Below are positions 1 to 7,755 of a stretch of DNA of 64,000 nucleotides, one piece after another. Every line of letters starts with the position of its first letter. Position 1 is the stretch's first letter. The notes under the pieces are model-generated. The model was not told where the DNA came from. It saw nothing but the letters and a program-made list of their open reading frames with translations, and searched no databases. The stretch covers positions 576,234-640,233 of the forward strand of contig NZ_QKLW01000001.1 in assembly GCF_003208215.1 (NCBI RefSeq), read 5' to 3'. The translations under genes and the position numbers were made by a program. The DNA comes from Marinomonas alcarazii (lineage in GTDB: Bacteria; Pseudomonadota; Gammaproteobacteria; Pseudomonadales; Marinomonadaceae).

Positions 1-18
1 AAAGTACTAGATCGTGTT

Positions 19-95
19 GGAGTGGTAGTTCAGTTGGTTAGAATACCTGCCTGTCACGCAGGGGGTCGCGGGTTCGAGTCCCGTCCATTCCGCCA
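19..95 (+). tRNA. tRNA-Asp (GTC), first copy
   Basis: A 77-nt cloverleaf with a GTC anticodon in the loop CTGTCAC, a TTCGAGTC T-loop and an encoded 3' CCA. The acceptor arms GGAGTGG and CCATTCC pair. It is base-for-base identical to the copy at 281-357. Confidence 0.97.
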
Positions 96-149
96 TTACT
101 TATATTAAGTTTGGCAAAGAGTTTGATAATGTAAAAGTTATCTCAAAGC

Positions 150-225
150 GGGTGTGTAGCTCAGTTGGGAGAGCGTCGCCCTTACAAGGCGAATGTCGGG
201 AGTTCGAACCTCTCCACACCCACCA
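150..225 (+). tRNA. tRNA-Val (TAC), first copy
   Basis: A 76-nt cloverleaf with anticodon TAC in the loop CTTACAA, a GTTCGAACC T-arm and an encoded CCA end. The acceptor arms GGGTGTG and CACACCC pair. It lies 54 nt after the first tRNA-Asp and is identical to the copy at 417-492, so the four genes are probably one transcript. Confidence 0.97.
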
Positions 226-280
226 CTAACTAGACAGTGGGCTTTTTACTTAGGTAGAAGCAAAAGTACTAGATCGTGTT

Positions 281-357
281 GGAGTGGTAGTTCAGTTGGT
301 TAGAATACCTGCCTGTCACGCAGGGGGTCGCGGGTTCGAGTCCCGTCCATTCCGCCA
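281..357 (+). tRNA. tRNA-Asp (GTC), second copy
   Basis: Identical to 19-95. The 18 nt just upstream (263-280) are also identical to 1-18, which shows the repeated unit includes leader sequence and suggests further tRNA copies may lie left of the window. Confidence 0.97.
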
Positions 358-416
358 TTACTTGCTCAGTCAAGTAATGCAAAATGTTTCTTATAGTTTT
401 ATCGCTATGTATGAAC

Positions 417-492
417 GGGTGTGTAGCTCAGTTGGGAGAGCGTCGCCCTTACAAGGCGAATGTCGGGAGTTCGAACCTCTCCACACCCACCA
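417..492 (+). tRNA. tRNA-Val (TAC), second copy
   Basis: Identical to 150-225 with an encoded CCA end. The spacer before it (358-416) differs from that of the first pair (96-149), so the spacers have drifted while the tRNAs stayed identical. No clear terminator follows. Confidence 0.97.
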
Positions 493-943
493 TTTGTTAA
501 TAATAAATTTCCTCATAATTATCTGATCTTAAAAAGCTTCTACTTTCCTCAAGTCATATAATATTTGTGATCAAAATTTTTCTTGATTTTTGATGTCACT
601 AAAGTGTGACCGACTCGTGTCTTATTTTGCAGTTCGTACCAATAAGTCACACATTCCCTAGTTTCTCTTTTTTAATACCTTGTTTGACTTTATTGGCTTT
701 CTCTTCCTTTCAGTTAATTTAAAGCTTGAATTGCTTTATGCTCTCGCCAGATCTTGTATGAGTAGATTTCTATAAAAAAACGTTGTGACCTGAGTTTATT
801 TCGATCAATGCTCTTAGTGACGCTAAGGTCGGTCTGCGCGTGAAGGTAGGTCATGAGTAAGAGCTAACTGAACGAAACGCTATAAGCGTGTTAGTATTTT
901 ATTAACGTGTGATCAAAAGGGGGCGAGTATCTCCAACAAGTCA
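493..943. other. AT-rich spacer, no gene seen
   Basis: No plausible reading frame, RNA gene or clear terminator was seen. A 7-bp inverted repeat GTGTGAC (604-610) / GTCACAC (646-652) is the only structure noticed. Its 35-nt loop makes it weak. Confidence 0.5.
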
Positions 944-1303
944 TTGGAGAGTAGCCAAGGTAGATTGAAGACCACTATTGATCTTCAGAATATGGTGGCA
1001 GAACTGCTTAATTGCCCATCTTCTATCAATTACGAGTATCAAGAGCTACTAGATGTTATAGGGTCGTATGAAACATATCCTGATCAGCATGACTCTACTG
1101 TAAATGGTCAGGTTGAGGTGTTGAAGGTTTATGTTGTTCAAGCTGTCCAAGTCTAAGAATCACTTGAACGAGCTCAGGAGTGGATGCACTCGGAAATTCC
1201 TGTTTTAGGTAAGTTTGTGCCAGTCACATTGATGAATAATCAGAGTAGCCGTAAAGATGTTTTGCAGGTGTTACGCACAATGGAGTTTGGAGAGTATGTT
1301 TAA
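944..1303 (+). pseudogene. Remnant of a ParS/MbcA/Xre-type antitoxin (DUF2384-like)
   Basis: One reading frame runs from about 944 to the stop at 1301-1303, interrupted by a TAA at 1154-1156. After that stop the frame continues with a stretch resembling the toxin-binding C-terminus of ParS/Xre antitoxins. It shows the order ERAQEWM, a Pro-Val-Leu-Gly segment, a PVTLM segment, a spacer, then VLRTMEFGEYV. In this family the corresponding pattern is A..WL..p...lgG..P..ll....G...V...L.rieyG. Just before the stop the sequence reads VQAVQV, so the TAA probably replaced a sense codon. No intact RES-type toxin partner is visible downstream. The family call rests on pattern recognition of a short divergent sequence. 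Confidence 0.45.
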
Positions 1304-1573
1304 AGGTTTTGATAGCAAGAAATATCCTGCTTGTCTTTAAGAAATATCAGCCTTGGCTGAAAGCGCGTTTGACAATAAGGAAAAACTCAAAAATAGCTAA
1401 GTACACCGAGCGAGGTATTCAATGACTTGAGCCTATAGGAGTGGGGAGGGGGGAAATCTTGTTCGCGATTCTTTGTGGTGTATTAATGAGGGGGCGCTTA
1501 AAGCGATATATAGCGAACAATCAAAGTACTCCCTAGGGTAGAATTCACTACAAATAAAGTAATGGGTGTAGAG
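1304..1573. other. Decayed spacer between two pseudogenes
   Basis: Short open stretches exist, for example a plus-strand frame at about 1458-1542. None is long or recognisable. It may contain remains of a partner gene of the antitoxin-like remnant, but this cannot be supported. Confidence 0.3.
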
Positions 1574-2585
1574 ATGGATTCTGTCATTCGATATATCAGT
1601 ATACTGGAGCTTCTACCGATTGCGCCTAAGCCAAGTATCTCAACAAAGACATACTCGAAAAGTTAGAGCGTAAAGGCTTTTCAGTAACTTTTCGTAGCTT
1701 GCAACGCGATCTTGTTGCATTAGCTAAAAACTATCCAATCATCTGCAATGACAAAGTTCGTCCGCATAGGTGGTGCTTTTCTGAAGACTATCAGGGAAGT
1801 TTTGCTGCATTCTGCAGTGAGTACAATTCTCGTAAACGAATATTTGCTAGGCATAATGCCGACTCCGCTTTTATTTCAGTTATCCCCGCAATTGAATCGT
1901 GCAAAGAGCTTTCTTAAATCTCATTCTGACAGACCTTATGTAAATTGATTGGAAAAAGTCAAAATAGTTTCAGATGGTAAGGTGCTAATGCCCGCACAGA
2001 TTGAGCTAGATATTTGGGCAACAGTGTGCGAAACGATCATGTCAAATAAGGCATTAGATATGACGTACTACAGTCGTTCTAAAGACAAAGTTCATTCAGG
2101 CGCTCTTCACTCTCATGAATAATGATTTGAAAAAGTGACACATACGTTCTGGGTCTTGTAACGATTATGATAATGTAAGGCATTATGCTCTGCATCGTTT
2201 CAGAAGTGCGAAGTTATCTTCGTCTGACTTCCGCCCTAATCCAAGTTTTTCGCTTCAGTGTTACATAGACGATGGCGAGCCTGGGTTTAAGTATTCTGAC
2301 GAATCACTCCATCTTGTGGCCTTGATTGACAAAGGACTAGCGAAAAGACTTGAGGAAACAAAATTGAGTGATACCCAGACTATACTGGAAACTGATTCTG
2401 AGGAGTGGTTCCTGCTTCGAGCTGTAATTCCTGATGATAGAGATACGCGCGCTTGGTTGCTTAGCCAAGGAGCCAGCTTAATTGTGCGTGAACCTGTATC
2501 TCTTAGAGATGAGCTGCTTGAAGAGGTAGCTGCGATTCAGACATTGTCTGTCAGTTTGGATGGACTATTTATCAAAAACAAATAA
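1574..2585 (+). pseudogene. WYL-domain transcriptional regulator, disrupted
   Basis: Starts with ATG at 1574 and reads MDSVIRYISILELLPIAP. It then needs a frame change near 1630 to continue with KDILEKLERKGFSV and SLQRDLVALAKNYPI, a typical winged-helix N-terminus of WYL regulators. A further shift near 1800 leads to FQLSPQLNRAKSFLKSH, a TGA at 1946-1948 where the family has Trp, and MPAQIELDIWATVCETI. The C-terminal third (about 2180-2585) is open and reads YALHRFRSAKL, YIDDGEPGFKYSD and a long C-terminal extension ending in LDGLFIKNK. At least two frameshifts and two stops are needed, so the gene is dead. Such regulators often control defence or accessory loci, but no such system is intact here. 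Confidence 0.75.
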
Positions 2586-2735
2586 GAATATTGGTTTTTG
2601 TAAAAATTGTTACAATATGTAAATAGGCGGCATTTTATGGTAATTAAGTTTTGCTTATCTACTAAAGCTGTGTAAATTCTAATCAATATCAATTAGTTGC
2701 CGCGGGCGTCGGTTTTGATAATGTTTGGAGGGTGA

Positions 2736-2999
2736 ATGGTAGAGACTGTATGCAGGATTAACGTAAAACTGAAAGATGTCACGTTTGATAAAAAGCTCAA
2801 CGCGATTGTATTTAGTAATATCAGCAGGAGTGGGAACAAATCAGTAGACCTGATAGGTAATCTCGTAACTTTACTTGCGAAAGTTGCTAACAGTAAAGGC
2901 TCACCTATAGAAGAGCGTAAGAAGAAAGTTGGCTTCAAGCTTGATGCAAGAAAGACTGCCTTAACTGAGCTCAGGTTTCTTCTCCACCTGTACGAGTAG
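2736..2999 (+). CDS. Small hypothetical protein (87 aa)
   Basis: An uninterrupted 87-codon frame with ATG start and a strong GGAGGG ribosome site at 2727-2732. The product is Lys/Arg-rich and polar: the N-terminal half is beta-like (INVKLKDVTF), the C-terminal half carries a KKKVGFKLDARKTALTELRF stretch likely to be helical. There is no signal peptide and no membrane segment. I do not recognise a family. It sits between two pseudogenes, so it may be a survivor of an accessory cluster or a chance open frame. The ribosome site favours a real gene. Confidence 0.4.
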   Translation: MVETVCRINVKLKDVTFDKKLNAIVFSNISRSGNKSVDLIGNLVTLLAKVANSKGSPIEERKKKVGFKLDARKTALTELRFLLHLYE

Positions 3000-3003
3000 T
3001 GAC

Positions 3004-3384
3004 TCTCTTTCAAGGAGCAACAGATTCTTATGGTGCCTATGGGAATGATACTTATTGGTGCTGTGGACTCATGGACTTAGCAGGCAATCTACCTTGATCA
3101 ACCCCATCGAATTGAAACTCTAGATTTTCTGATTGAACTTAATCAAAAGCTAGGAGCAACCACTTAATAGTATTATATGATCTTAACTTAGCGTACCGTT
3201 ATGCACATCAGATGTTTACAATGAAGGGCGGGAGTATATTTCTCTAAAAAAAGCCGGAAAACATTCCTGATTTTGACATGATGAAAGCTTTATTTGGCAT
3301 GCATTTCCATATTTCTCAAGACCCATTATTTGACACTACTAAGTGCACTCCATTTGGAAAAGTGCGTAATTTGACAACACAGGG
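3004..3384 (+). pseudogene. Remnant of a FecE-type ferric siderophore ATPase (C-terminal part)
   Basis: The plus strand carries, with frame breaks and stops, the end of an iron-siderophore ABC ATPase. Recognisable pieces are YLDQPHRIETLDFLIELNQ (after Walker B in family members), a D-loop/H-loop region YDLNLAYRYAHQMFTMKGGS where the family reads LHDLNLAARYA..., and a tail DFDMMKALFGMHFHISQDP followed by CTPFGKVRN. A weak LS...R signature and Walker B trace lie at about 3005-3070. Stops fall at 3167-3172 and 3246-3248. The N-terminal half with Walker A is missing. It directly precedes the FhuF-like gene, an arrangement common in siderophore uptake loci. Confidence 0.7.
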
Positions 3385-3392
3385 AGTAACCA

Positions 3393-4190
3393 ATGGATGC
3401 CTATCTAAGTAGCTTTACAGAAGAACAGTGGCAATCTTTGTCGAGCTTTGGACTAACACCATTCATGCAAAGTGAAGTACTTGCCATACCATCGTCAATG
3501 TTTCTTGATGATCAGCAGTGCCTTATGATTTTGGAAAAAATTATGCCAGTTATTAAGGCGCCTAATATCAAAGTTACAGTGTCTTTGATTCTTAAACGAG
3601 TAGCATTTTTAACGCTTGCCCCAGTGTTGTTCGCCATGTCTCGTTATGATAAAGGATTGAATGTGAAGGAAGGGAATAGTGTGTTTCACTTTGCTCAAGA
3701 AGATGATCATTGGCGGTCAAGCGTGGCTTTAAAGAAGTTATCGGTGAGCCAGCCTGATGGTAATCGAGTTGCATGGCGGGAAAAGTTGCTGCATAACGCT
3801 TTTGCTGGGCACCTGACACTTCTTGTTGAGCAATTTCATCGCCTGACTCGCACGCCAAAGAATATTCTCTGGGAAAACATTGCAATTCGAGTTTTTAGTA
3901 TCTATGAAAGCCGTATTTTACTAGGGGTTCCAGAGGAGCGAAAAACTGTTGCTCAGGAAGATTTTTCGTTGTTACTGGATCCGAACACGACTGAATTATT
4001 TGGCTTACCTAAAAATCCCATCGCAGATTTTTACTTCGAAATGTCTCAAGTCCCATACATAGAGGAGCCTGTTCGAATACGACAAACTTGCTGTTATTAC
4101 TATCAAACCACTGATCCAGCAGATTATTGCGGTGCATGCCCATTACCATTGAGATTACTGCGACGTAAAAAAACTCAAGGCTTGCCCTAA
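3393..4190 (+). CDS. FhuF-family siderophore-iron reductase
   Basis: 265 aa, close to the usual FhuF length. The C-terminus carries the diagnostic cysteine pattern C-C-x11-C-x2-C (C233, C234, C246, C249) followed by Pro-Leu, which in FhuF binds an unusual [2Fe-2S] cluster. Known members reduce Fe(III) in hydroxamate-type and related ferric siderophores in the cytoplasm so the iron is released. ATG 3393 is preceded by an AGGGAG ribosome site. The frame is fully open although all neighbours to the left are decayed, so it is probably still selected. It may now serve the NRPS siderophore encoded 2.5 kb downstream; this is inference. No Fur-type box was found directly upstream. Confidence 0.82.
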   Translation: MDAYLSSFTEEQWQSLSSFGLTPFMQSEVLAIPSSMFLDDQQCLMILEKIMPVIKAPNIKVTVSLILKRVAFLTLAPVLFAMSRYDKGLNVKEGNSVFHFAQEDDHWRSSVALKKLSVSQPDGNRVAWREKLLHNAFAGHLTLLVEQFHRLTRTPKNILWENIAIRVFSIYESRILLGVPEERKTVAQEDFSLLLDPNTTELFGLPKNPIADFYFEMSQVPYIEEPVRIRQTCCYYYQTTDPADYCGACPLPLRLLRRKKTQGLP

Positions 4191-4275
4191 AGCGTATTCA
4201 GCATAAATGTATAGTGAGGCATGATAGTAGAGTTATCTTGTTATGAAGTTAGCTTTAACTTAAGGAGCTATTAAA

Positions 4276-4660
4276 AAGCTCATTAGGATACAAACGCGCT
4301 CAACTAGAACACCCAATCGCACTCTGTGCGATGATATCCTGATCTTATGTAGTTGCAGAGTTTGTGTAGGAAAAATGCGAGTACGGGTAGCGATTACCTT
4401 GTAATGAGAGCTCAAGCTTAAAGTGAACGAGTTCAAGACACATATCGCGCACAGCATTGAAGGTGTTAAGTTTCTTGGGGTGGAAATCGGAAGTTGATAT
4501 ACCTGAATCCGAGTCAAGAAGCTGTATATGTTCAATCAAAAGCTCAAGCCGATGATTTCACGAAATGGCGTCAAACCGTTAAACCAAATGATCAAGTAGC
4601 TGACTTCATAATTAGAGTATTGAATCAATGCACCATGATTGATAATGCAAGTGGTGAATT
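4276..4660 (+). pseudogene. Decayed group II intron reverse transcriptase/maturase
   Basis: Plus-strand fragments match the order of a group II intron-encoded protein: LCDDILILCS (degenerate YADD catalytic box), then LKLKVNEFKTHIAHSIEG followed by VKFLGVEI, then IRVKK..MFNQKLKPMISRNGVKPLNQMIK, which in the family is followed by RYLRGW-type sequence. There are several internal stops and frame changes. The RT N-terminus and the endonuclease end are not seen, so only the palm-to-X-domain part remains. Confidence 0.68.
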
Positions 4661-4718
4661 TTGATGAAGAGAAAAAATGGGATGTGTTGTTAAGTGCGTA
4701 TCCTGAATATAAGTTTAC

Positions 4719-4792
4719 ATGAGAGATGTATACGAGGCCTGTATGTACGGTCTTGTTATATGGGGGGAGGCGACAAGGACTCACCCCACATA
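4719..4792 (+). mobile_element. Probable 3' end (domains V-VI) of the group II intron
   Basis: The segment GAGAGATGTATAC ... GTATGTACGGTCTTG (4721-4755) resembles a group II domain V hairpin, where GAG-CCGTA pairs with TACGG-TTC around a bulge. It is followed by a G-rich/C-rich hairpin (4761-4788) in the place of domain VI. It lies about 60 nt after the maturase remnant, as expected. Pairing is imperfect, which fits a dead element. The 5' end of the intron was not found. Confidence 0.5.
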
Positions 4793-4876
4793 ACACTAAT
4801 ATTTTAATCTATATTGAAATTTTGTAGAGTTGCATCAAGATCTGATCCTTTGGCTACTTGAGCTAGTATAAATGGC

Positions 4877-6301
4877 TTAATTCGGTGTGCTGCGATTGAT
4901 GGCCTCTGCAAAAATAGCGATTACGGTATGGACTTCAGCTCTACTGATAATAAGCGGTGGAAGGAAGCGAACAGTCGATCCATATCTTCCTCCTACTTCA
5001 GTAATGAGTCCTAGTTTGAGAGCTTCTTTTTGCACTAGTAAAGCTCTCGCTCCATCTAGAGCGTAGTTCCCCATATGGTCTTTTTCTGACATGGGGTTGA
5101 CGATCTCAACACCTTGCATCAGTCCAATGCCTCGAATTTCTCCAATGATCGGGCTGTTTATCCCTTTAAGACCATTTTGGAGAACATTCCCCATTTCTTT
5201 CACGTGATGATGTAATGAGTGTTCTTGAAGCTGTTTCATGACCACTTGACCAGTGGCAAGAGCGAGTTGGTTGCCACGGAAAGTACCAGCATGGGCGCCG
5301 GGTTTCCATTGGTCGAAGTCTTCGTGATACACCACGACCGCCAGCGGTAAACCGCCACCAACGGCTTTGGATAGCACCATAATATCTGGCTCTATACCGG
5401 AATGCTGAAAGGCAAAGATTTCTCCTGTCCTACCCATGCCTGCTTGAACTTCATCGAGAATCAAAGCGATGCAATGGCGACGAGTGATATCACGTAAGCC
5501 TCTTAACCACTCCTGGTTAGCGGGTATTGCTCCTGCCTCACCCTGTACGGCTTCTACAATGATTGCGGCCGGTTTCAGTACACCAGACTCTGGGTCACTG
5601 AGCATGGACTCTAATTGTCGAAGGCTGATTTGTACGCCATTTTCTCCGGCACCATAAGGGCAGCGGTGCGCATGAGGGAAGGGCAGGAATTGAACATCCG
5701 GCACGGTGGGGCCAATGAGGGATTTTGGCCCTAGGTTGCCCATTAAGCTGAGTGTACCTTGCGTCATACCATGGTAAGCGCCGGAAAAAGACAGCACGGT
5801 ACGCCGTCCAGTTGCGGTTTTGGCGAGTTTGATCGCCGCTTCAACAGCATCTGCACCGGACGGACTGCAAAATTGAATGCGACTGGTGCGGCGCATAGCT
5901 TCGGGAAGCAAAGCAAACAGTTTGTCAATAAAGGCTTCTTTTATTGGTGTGGTGAGGTCTAGCGTTTGCATCGGGATGGCGCTATCAAGGGTCTCTCGGA
6001 TCGTTTGCTGTATCTCTGGATGGTGGTGCCCTAAAGCCAGTGTTCCCGCTGCCGCCAATGCGTCTATATAGATCTGTTGGCGGCTATCTTCAACAAAAAT
6101 ACCATGGCTTTTGCTGAGAGAAAGGGGAAGGCGTCTAGGATAGCTGCGGGCGTTAGATTCTCGCTTTGCCTGCTGTGTGAGCAAATGGTCTGGTTCTAGA
6201 ATACGCTCTTTTTGGTGAATAAAGCGGGCTAGCCCCCCTAGCAAATTACTGGAAGTGCGCGCCTCTTCTTGTACAACCGATTCGCAAAATATTGAACTCA
6301 T
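4877..6301 (-). CDS. dat: Diaminobutyrate--2-oxoglutarate aminotransferase
   Basis: A 474-aa class-III PLP aminotransferase of the diaminobutyrate (PvdH/RhbA/EctB-like) type. It makes L-2,4-diaminobutyrate from aspartate semialdehyde using glutamate as donor. Visible motifs are the SGADA phosphate-binding turn (148-152), GAYHG (174-178), LILDEVQAGMGRTG with the PLP-pyridine Asp283, and the Schiff-base Lys312 in LSKAVGGG. It lies 27 bp behind the MbtH-like gene on the minus strand, so both are probably one transcript from the divergent Fur-box promoter. The first adenylation domain of NRPS 2 has a Dab-type code, so the job here is almost certainly Dab supply for the siderophore. The ectoine role of EctB is unlikely because no ectA or ectC lies nearby. 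Confidence 0.9.
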   Translation of the reverse strand: MSSIFCESVVQEEARTSSNLLGGLARFIHQKERILEPDHLLTQQAKRESNARSYPRRLPLSLSKSHGIFVEDSRQQIYIDALAAAGTLALGHHHPEIQQTIRETLDSAIPMQTLDLTTPIKEAFIDKLFALLPEAMRRTSRIQFCSPSGADAVEAAIKLAKTATGRRTVLSFSGAYHGMTQGTLSLMGNLGPKSLIGPTVPDVQFLPFPHAHRCPYGAGENGVQISLRQLESMLSDPESGVLKPAAIIVEAVQGEAGAIPANQEWLRGLRDITRRHCIALILDEVQAGMGRTGEIFAFQHSGIEPDIMVLSKAVGGGLPLAVVVYHEDFDQWKPGAHAGTFRGNQLALATGQVVMKQLQEHSLHHHVKEMGNVLQNGLKGINSPIIGEIRGIGLMQGVEIVNPMSEKDHMGNYALDGARALLVQKEALKLGLITEVGGRYGSTVRFLPPLIISRAEVHTVIAIFAEAINRSTPN

Positions 6302-6328
6302 ATAAGCTCCATTGACGAGTATAAGGTG

Positions 6329-6562
6329 TTAAACCTGTGCCGTAGTCTGGTGGCCAGTGTCTTGTTCGAGAGCATCTCTTAGGCTTTTAGGGCGCATGTC
6401 TTGCCAATGTTCTGATATGTACGCAAGGCAAGAGTCTTTGGTGCCTTCTTGGCCTACTTGTGTCCAGCCGTTAGGGACTTCTTTAAACGTTGGCCAAATA
6501 GCGTATTGCTCTTCTTGGTTGATGACGACTCGGAATTGAGTATCTGGGTTGTCAATGCTCAT
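6329..6562 (-). CDS. MbtH-like protein
   Basis: 77 aa with the full MbtH signature: QYAIWPTFKEVPNGW, the G..G....CLAYI segment and HWQDMRPKSLRDAL. MbtH proteins bind NRPS adenylation domains and are often needed for their folding or activity. It is the first gene of the minus-strand pair, 183 bp from the divergent hydroxylase/NRPS operon. It is the only MbtH protein in the locus and probably serves several of the seven adenylation domains. Confidence 0.95.
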   Translation of the reverse strand: MSIDNPDTQFRVVINQEEQYAIWPTFKEVPNGWTQVGQEGTKDSCLAYISEHWQDMRPKSLRDALEQDTGHQTTAQV

Positions 6563-6605
6563 AGTGTCTGCCTTTACATATATTAAGTATTGTTAATGTG
6601 AGTGA

Positions 6606-6634
6606 TGATAATTTAAATGAAAATAATTATCACT
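6606..6634. promoter_or_regulatory. Fur-like box in the divergent promoter region
   Basis: Inverted repeat TGATAATT (6606-6613) / AATTATCA (6625-6632) inside a very AT-rich segment, like the GATAAT hexamers of Fur boxes. It lies 44 bp from the MbtH start and 112 bp from the hydroxylase start. It could therefore silence both transcripts when iron is plentiful. Confidence 0.65.
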
Positions 6635-6745
6635 AGCTTTTAAATTATTTTCTCTTTGTGTATGATCGCTAGCAAATTCTGGTAATTAGGCTTGGTGAAA
6701 TAGCTAAGCGTTTGGTTTTTAAGATTTTGAGAAAAGGTTTACGCA

Positions 6746-7744
6746 ATGGTGGATAGTGCTACAAGTGTTCGTGCGACGGTGCAATTGGGTCAATTAAGTG
6801 TTGCAGATACGGCTTTGCCATTATTGGTTGAGCCTTTAGACACTCGTAACTGGCGTGCAGTGATTGATGATATTCAGGCTGCAATTAAAGACCATTTGGA
6901 GCAATGTGGTGGCGTTTTACTACGTGGTTTTGATTTTAATGGTGAAGAAGACTTTCGCGAATTTGCTCAGACGTTTGGTCATGATTTATTGAGCTATGAT
7001 TACGCATCCACCCCTCGTACTAAGGTTGATTCAGGGGTTTACACTTCCACCGAGTATCCAGCCCATCAAATAATCCCGTTGCATAACGAACAAGCTTATA
7101 CGCTGAGCTGGCCGATGCGTATTTGGTTTCACTGTGTAACAGCTTCCCCAGAAGGCGGTGAAACGCCTATTGCTGATAGCCGCAAGATCTTTCAGATGCT
7201 GGATGAAAATATGCGAGAGAAGTTTGCTGAAAGAGAGCTGTTGTATGTACGTAACTATGGCAACGGCTTGGATCTACCTTGGCAAAAAGCGTTTGGTACA
7301 GAGGATGCTCAGCAAGTTGAGTCTTTCTGTCGAGCAAACAGTATTGAATTTGAATGGAAAGGCGACGGTGAGTTGCGTACACGCCAGCGTTGCCAAGCCG
7401 TTGCACAGCATCCGCGTACAGGTGAAATGGTGTGGTTTAACCAAGCACATCTATTTCACATCTCAAATCTTCCACAGCAAACTCGCGATACGCTGATTTC
7501 CATTGTGGGTGAAGAAAATCTACCTCGTAACGTCTATTACGGTGACGGAACGCCTATTGATGAGCAGGACTTAGACCATGTTCGTTCAGTGCTTGATCAA
7601 TGCCAAGTGGTGTTTCCTTGGCAGGAAGGGGATGTGTTGATGTTGGATAACATGCTTGCTGCACACGGTCGTAGCGCCTTTTCTGGTAACCGAAAAATTG
7701 TTGTTGCCATGGCTGAGCCAATGGTTGGTGGACAATTGGTTTAA
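6746..7744 (+). CDS. Stand-alone TauD/SyrP-type aspartyl beta-hydroxylase
   Basis: A 332-aa Fe(II)/2-oxoglutarate dioxygenase of the TauD/TfdA fold, close to SyrP, which hydroxylates Asp while it is bound to an NRPS carrier domain. The iron ligands are visible as His113-x-Glu115 in PLHNEQAY and the distal His307 in LDNMLAAHGR. A likely 2-oxoglutarate-binding Arg lies in the following SGNRK. It is the first gene of the plus-strand operon, 11 bp before the acyl-AMP ligase. A homologous hydroxylase domain is fused to the end of NRPS 3 (32.65-33.64 kb). Which of the three Asp modules each one serves cannot be read from sequence. Beta-hydroxy-Asp provides a bidentate Fe(III) site. Confidence 0.88.
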   Translation: MVDSATSVRATVQLGQLSVADTALPLLVEPLDTRNWRAVIDDIQAAIKDHLEQCGGVLLRGFDFNGEEDFREFAQTFGHDLLSYDYASTPRTKVDSGVYTSTEYPAHQIIPLHNEQAYTLSWPMRIWFHCVTASPEGGETPIADSRKIFQMLDENMREKFAERELLYVRNYGNGLDLPWQKAFGTEDAQQVESFCRANSIEFEWKGDGELRTRQRCQAVAQHPRTGEMVWFNQAHLFHISNLPQQTRDTLISIVGEENLPRNVYYGDGTPIDEQDLDHVRSVLDQCQVVFPWQEGDVLMLDNMLAAHGRSAFSGNRKIVVAMAEPMVGGQLV

Positions 7745-7755
7745 GAGGGGGATTT

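Larger units (their letters stand above)
1..492 (+). repeat. Tandem duplication of an Asp-Val tRNA unit
   Basis: Positions 1-100 recur at 263-362, giving a 262-bp period for the tRNA-Asp part. The tRNA-Val genes are 267 bp apart because the internal spacer differs in length. This is an unequal-crossing-over type of tRNA amplification. Confidence 0.9.

Noticed and set aside
1-362. Repeated sequence as a CRISPR array
   Set aside because: The repeated units are tRNA genes; no short direct repeats with regular spacers and no cas genes occur in the window.
284-526. 80-codon frame through the tRNA genes
   Set aside because: It crosses two tRNA genes and is an artefact of their sequence.
604-652. 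Inverted repeat GTGTGAC/GTCACAC as a regulatory site or terminator
   Set aside because: The loop of 35 nt is too long, there is no T-run, and no gene start is close.
2693-3013. 106-codon open frame on the minus strand
   Set aside because: It mirrors the plus-strand 87-codon frame, which has a much better ribosome site, and its product is Ser/Leu-rich low-quality sequence.
4260-4796. Open frames on the minus strand of 64-91 codons
   Set aside because: The plus strand here carries recognisable reverse transcriptase pieces and an intron 3' end; the minus frames have no ribosome sites or recognisable motifs.
4877-6301. Aminotransferase as EctB of ectoine synthesis
   Set aside because: No ectA or ectC is nearby, and the MbtH partner plus a Dab-type adenylation code point to siderophore supply.
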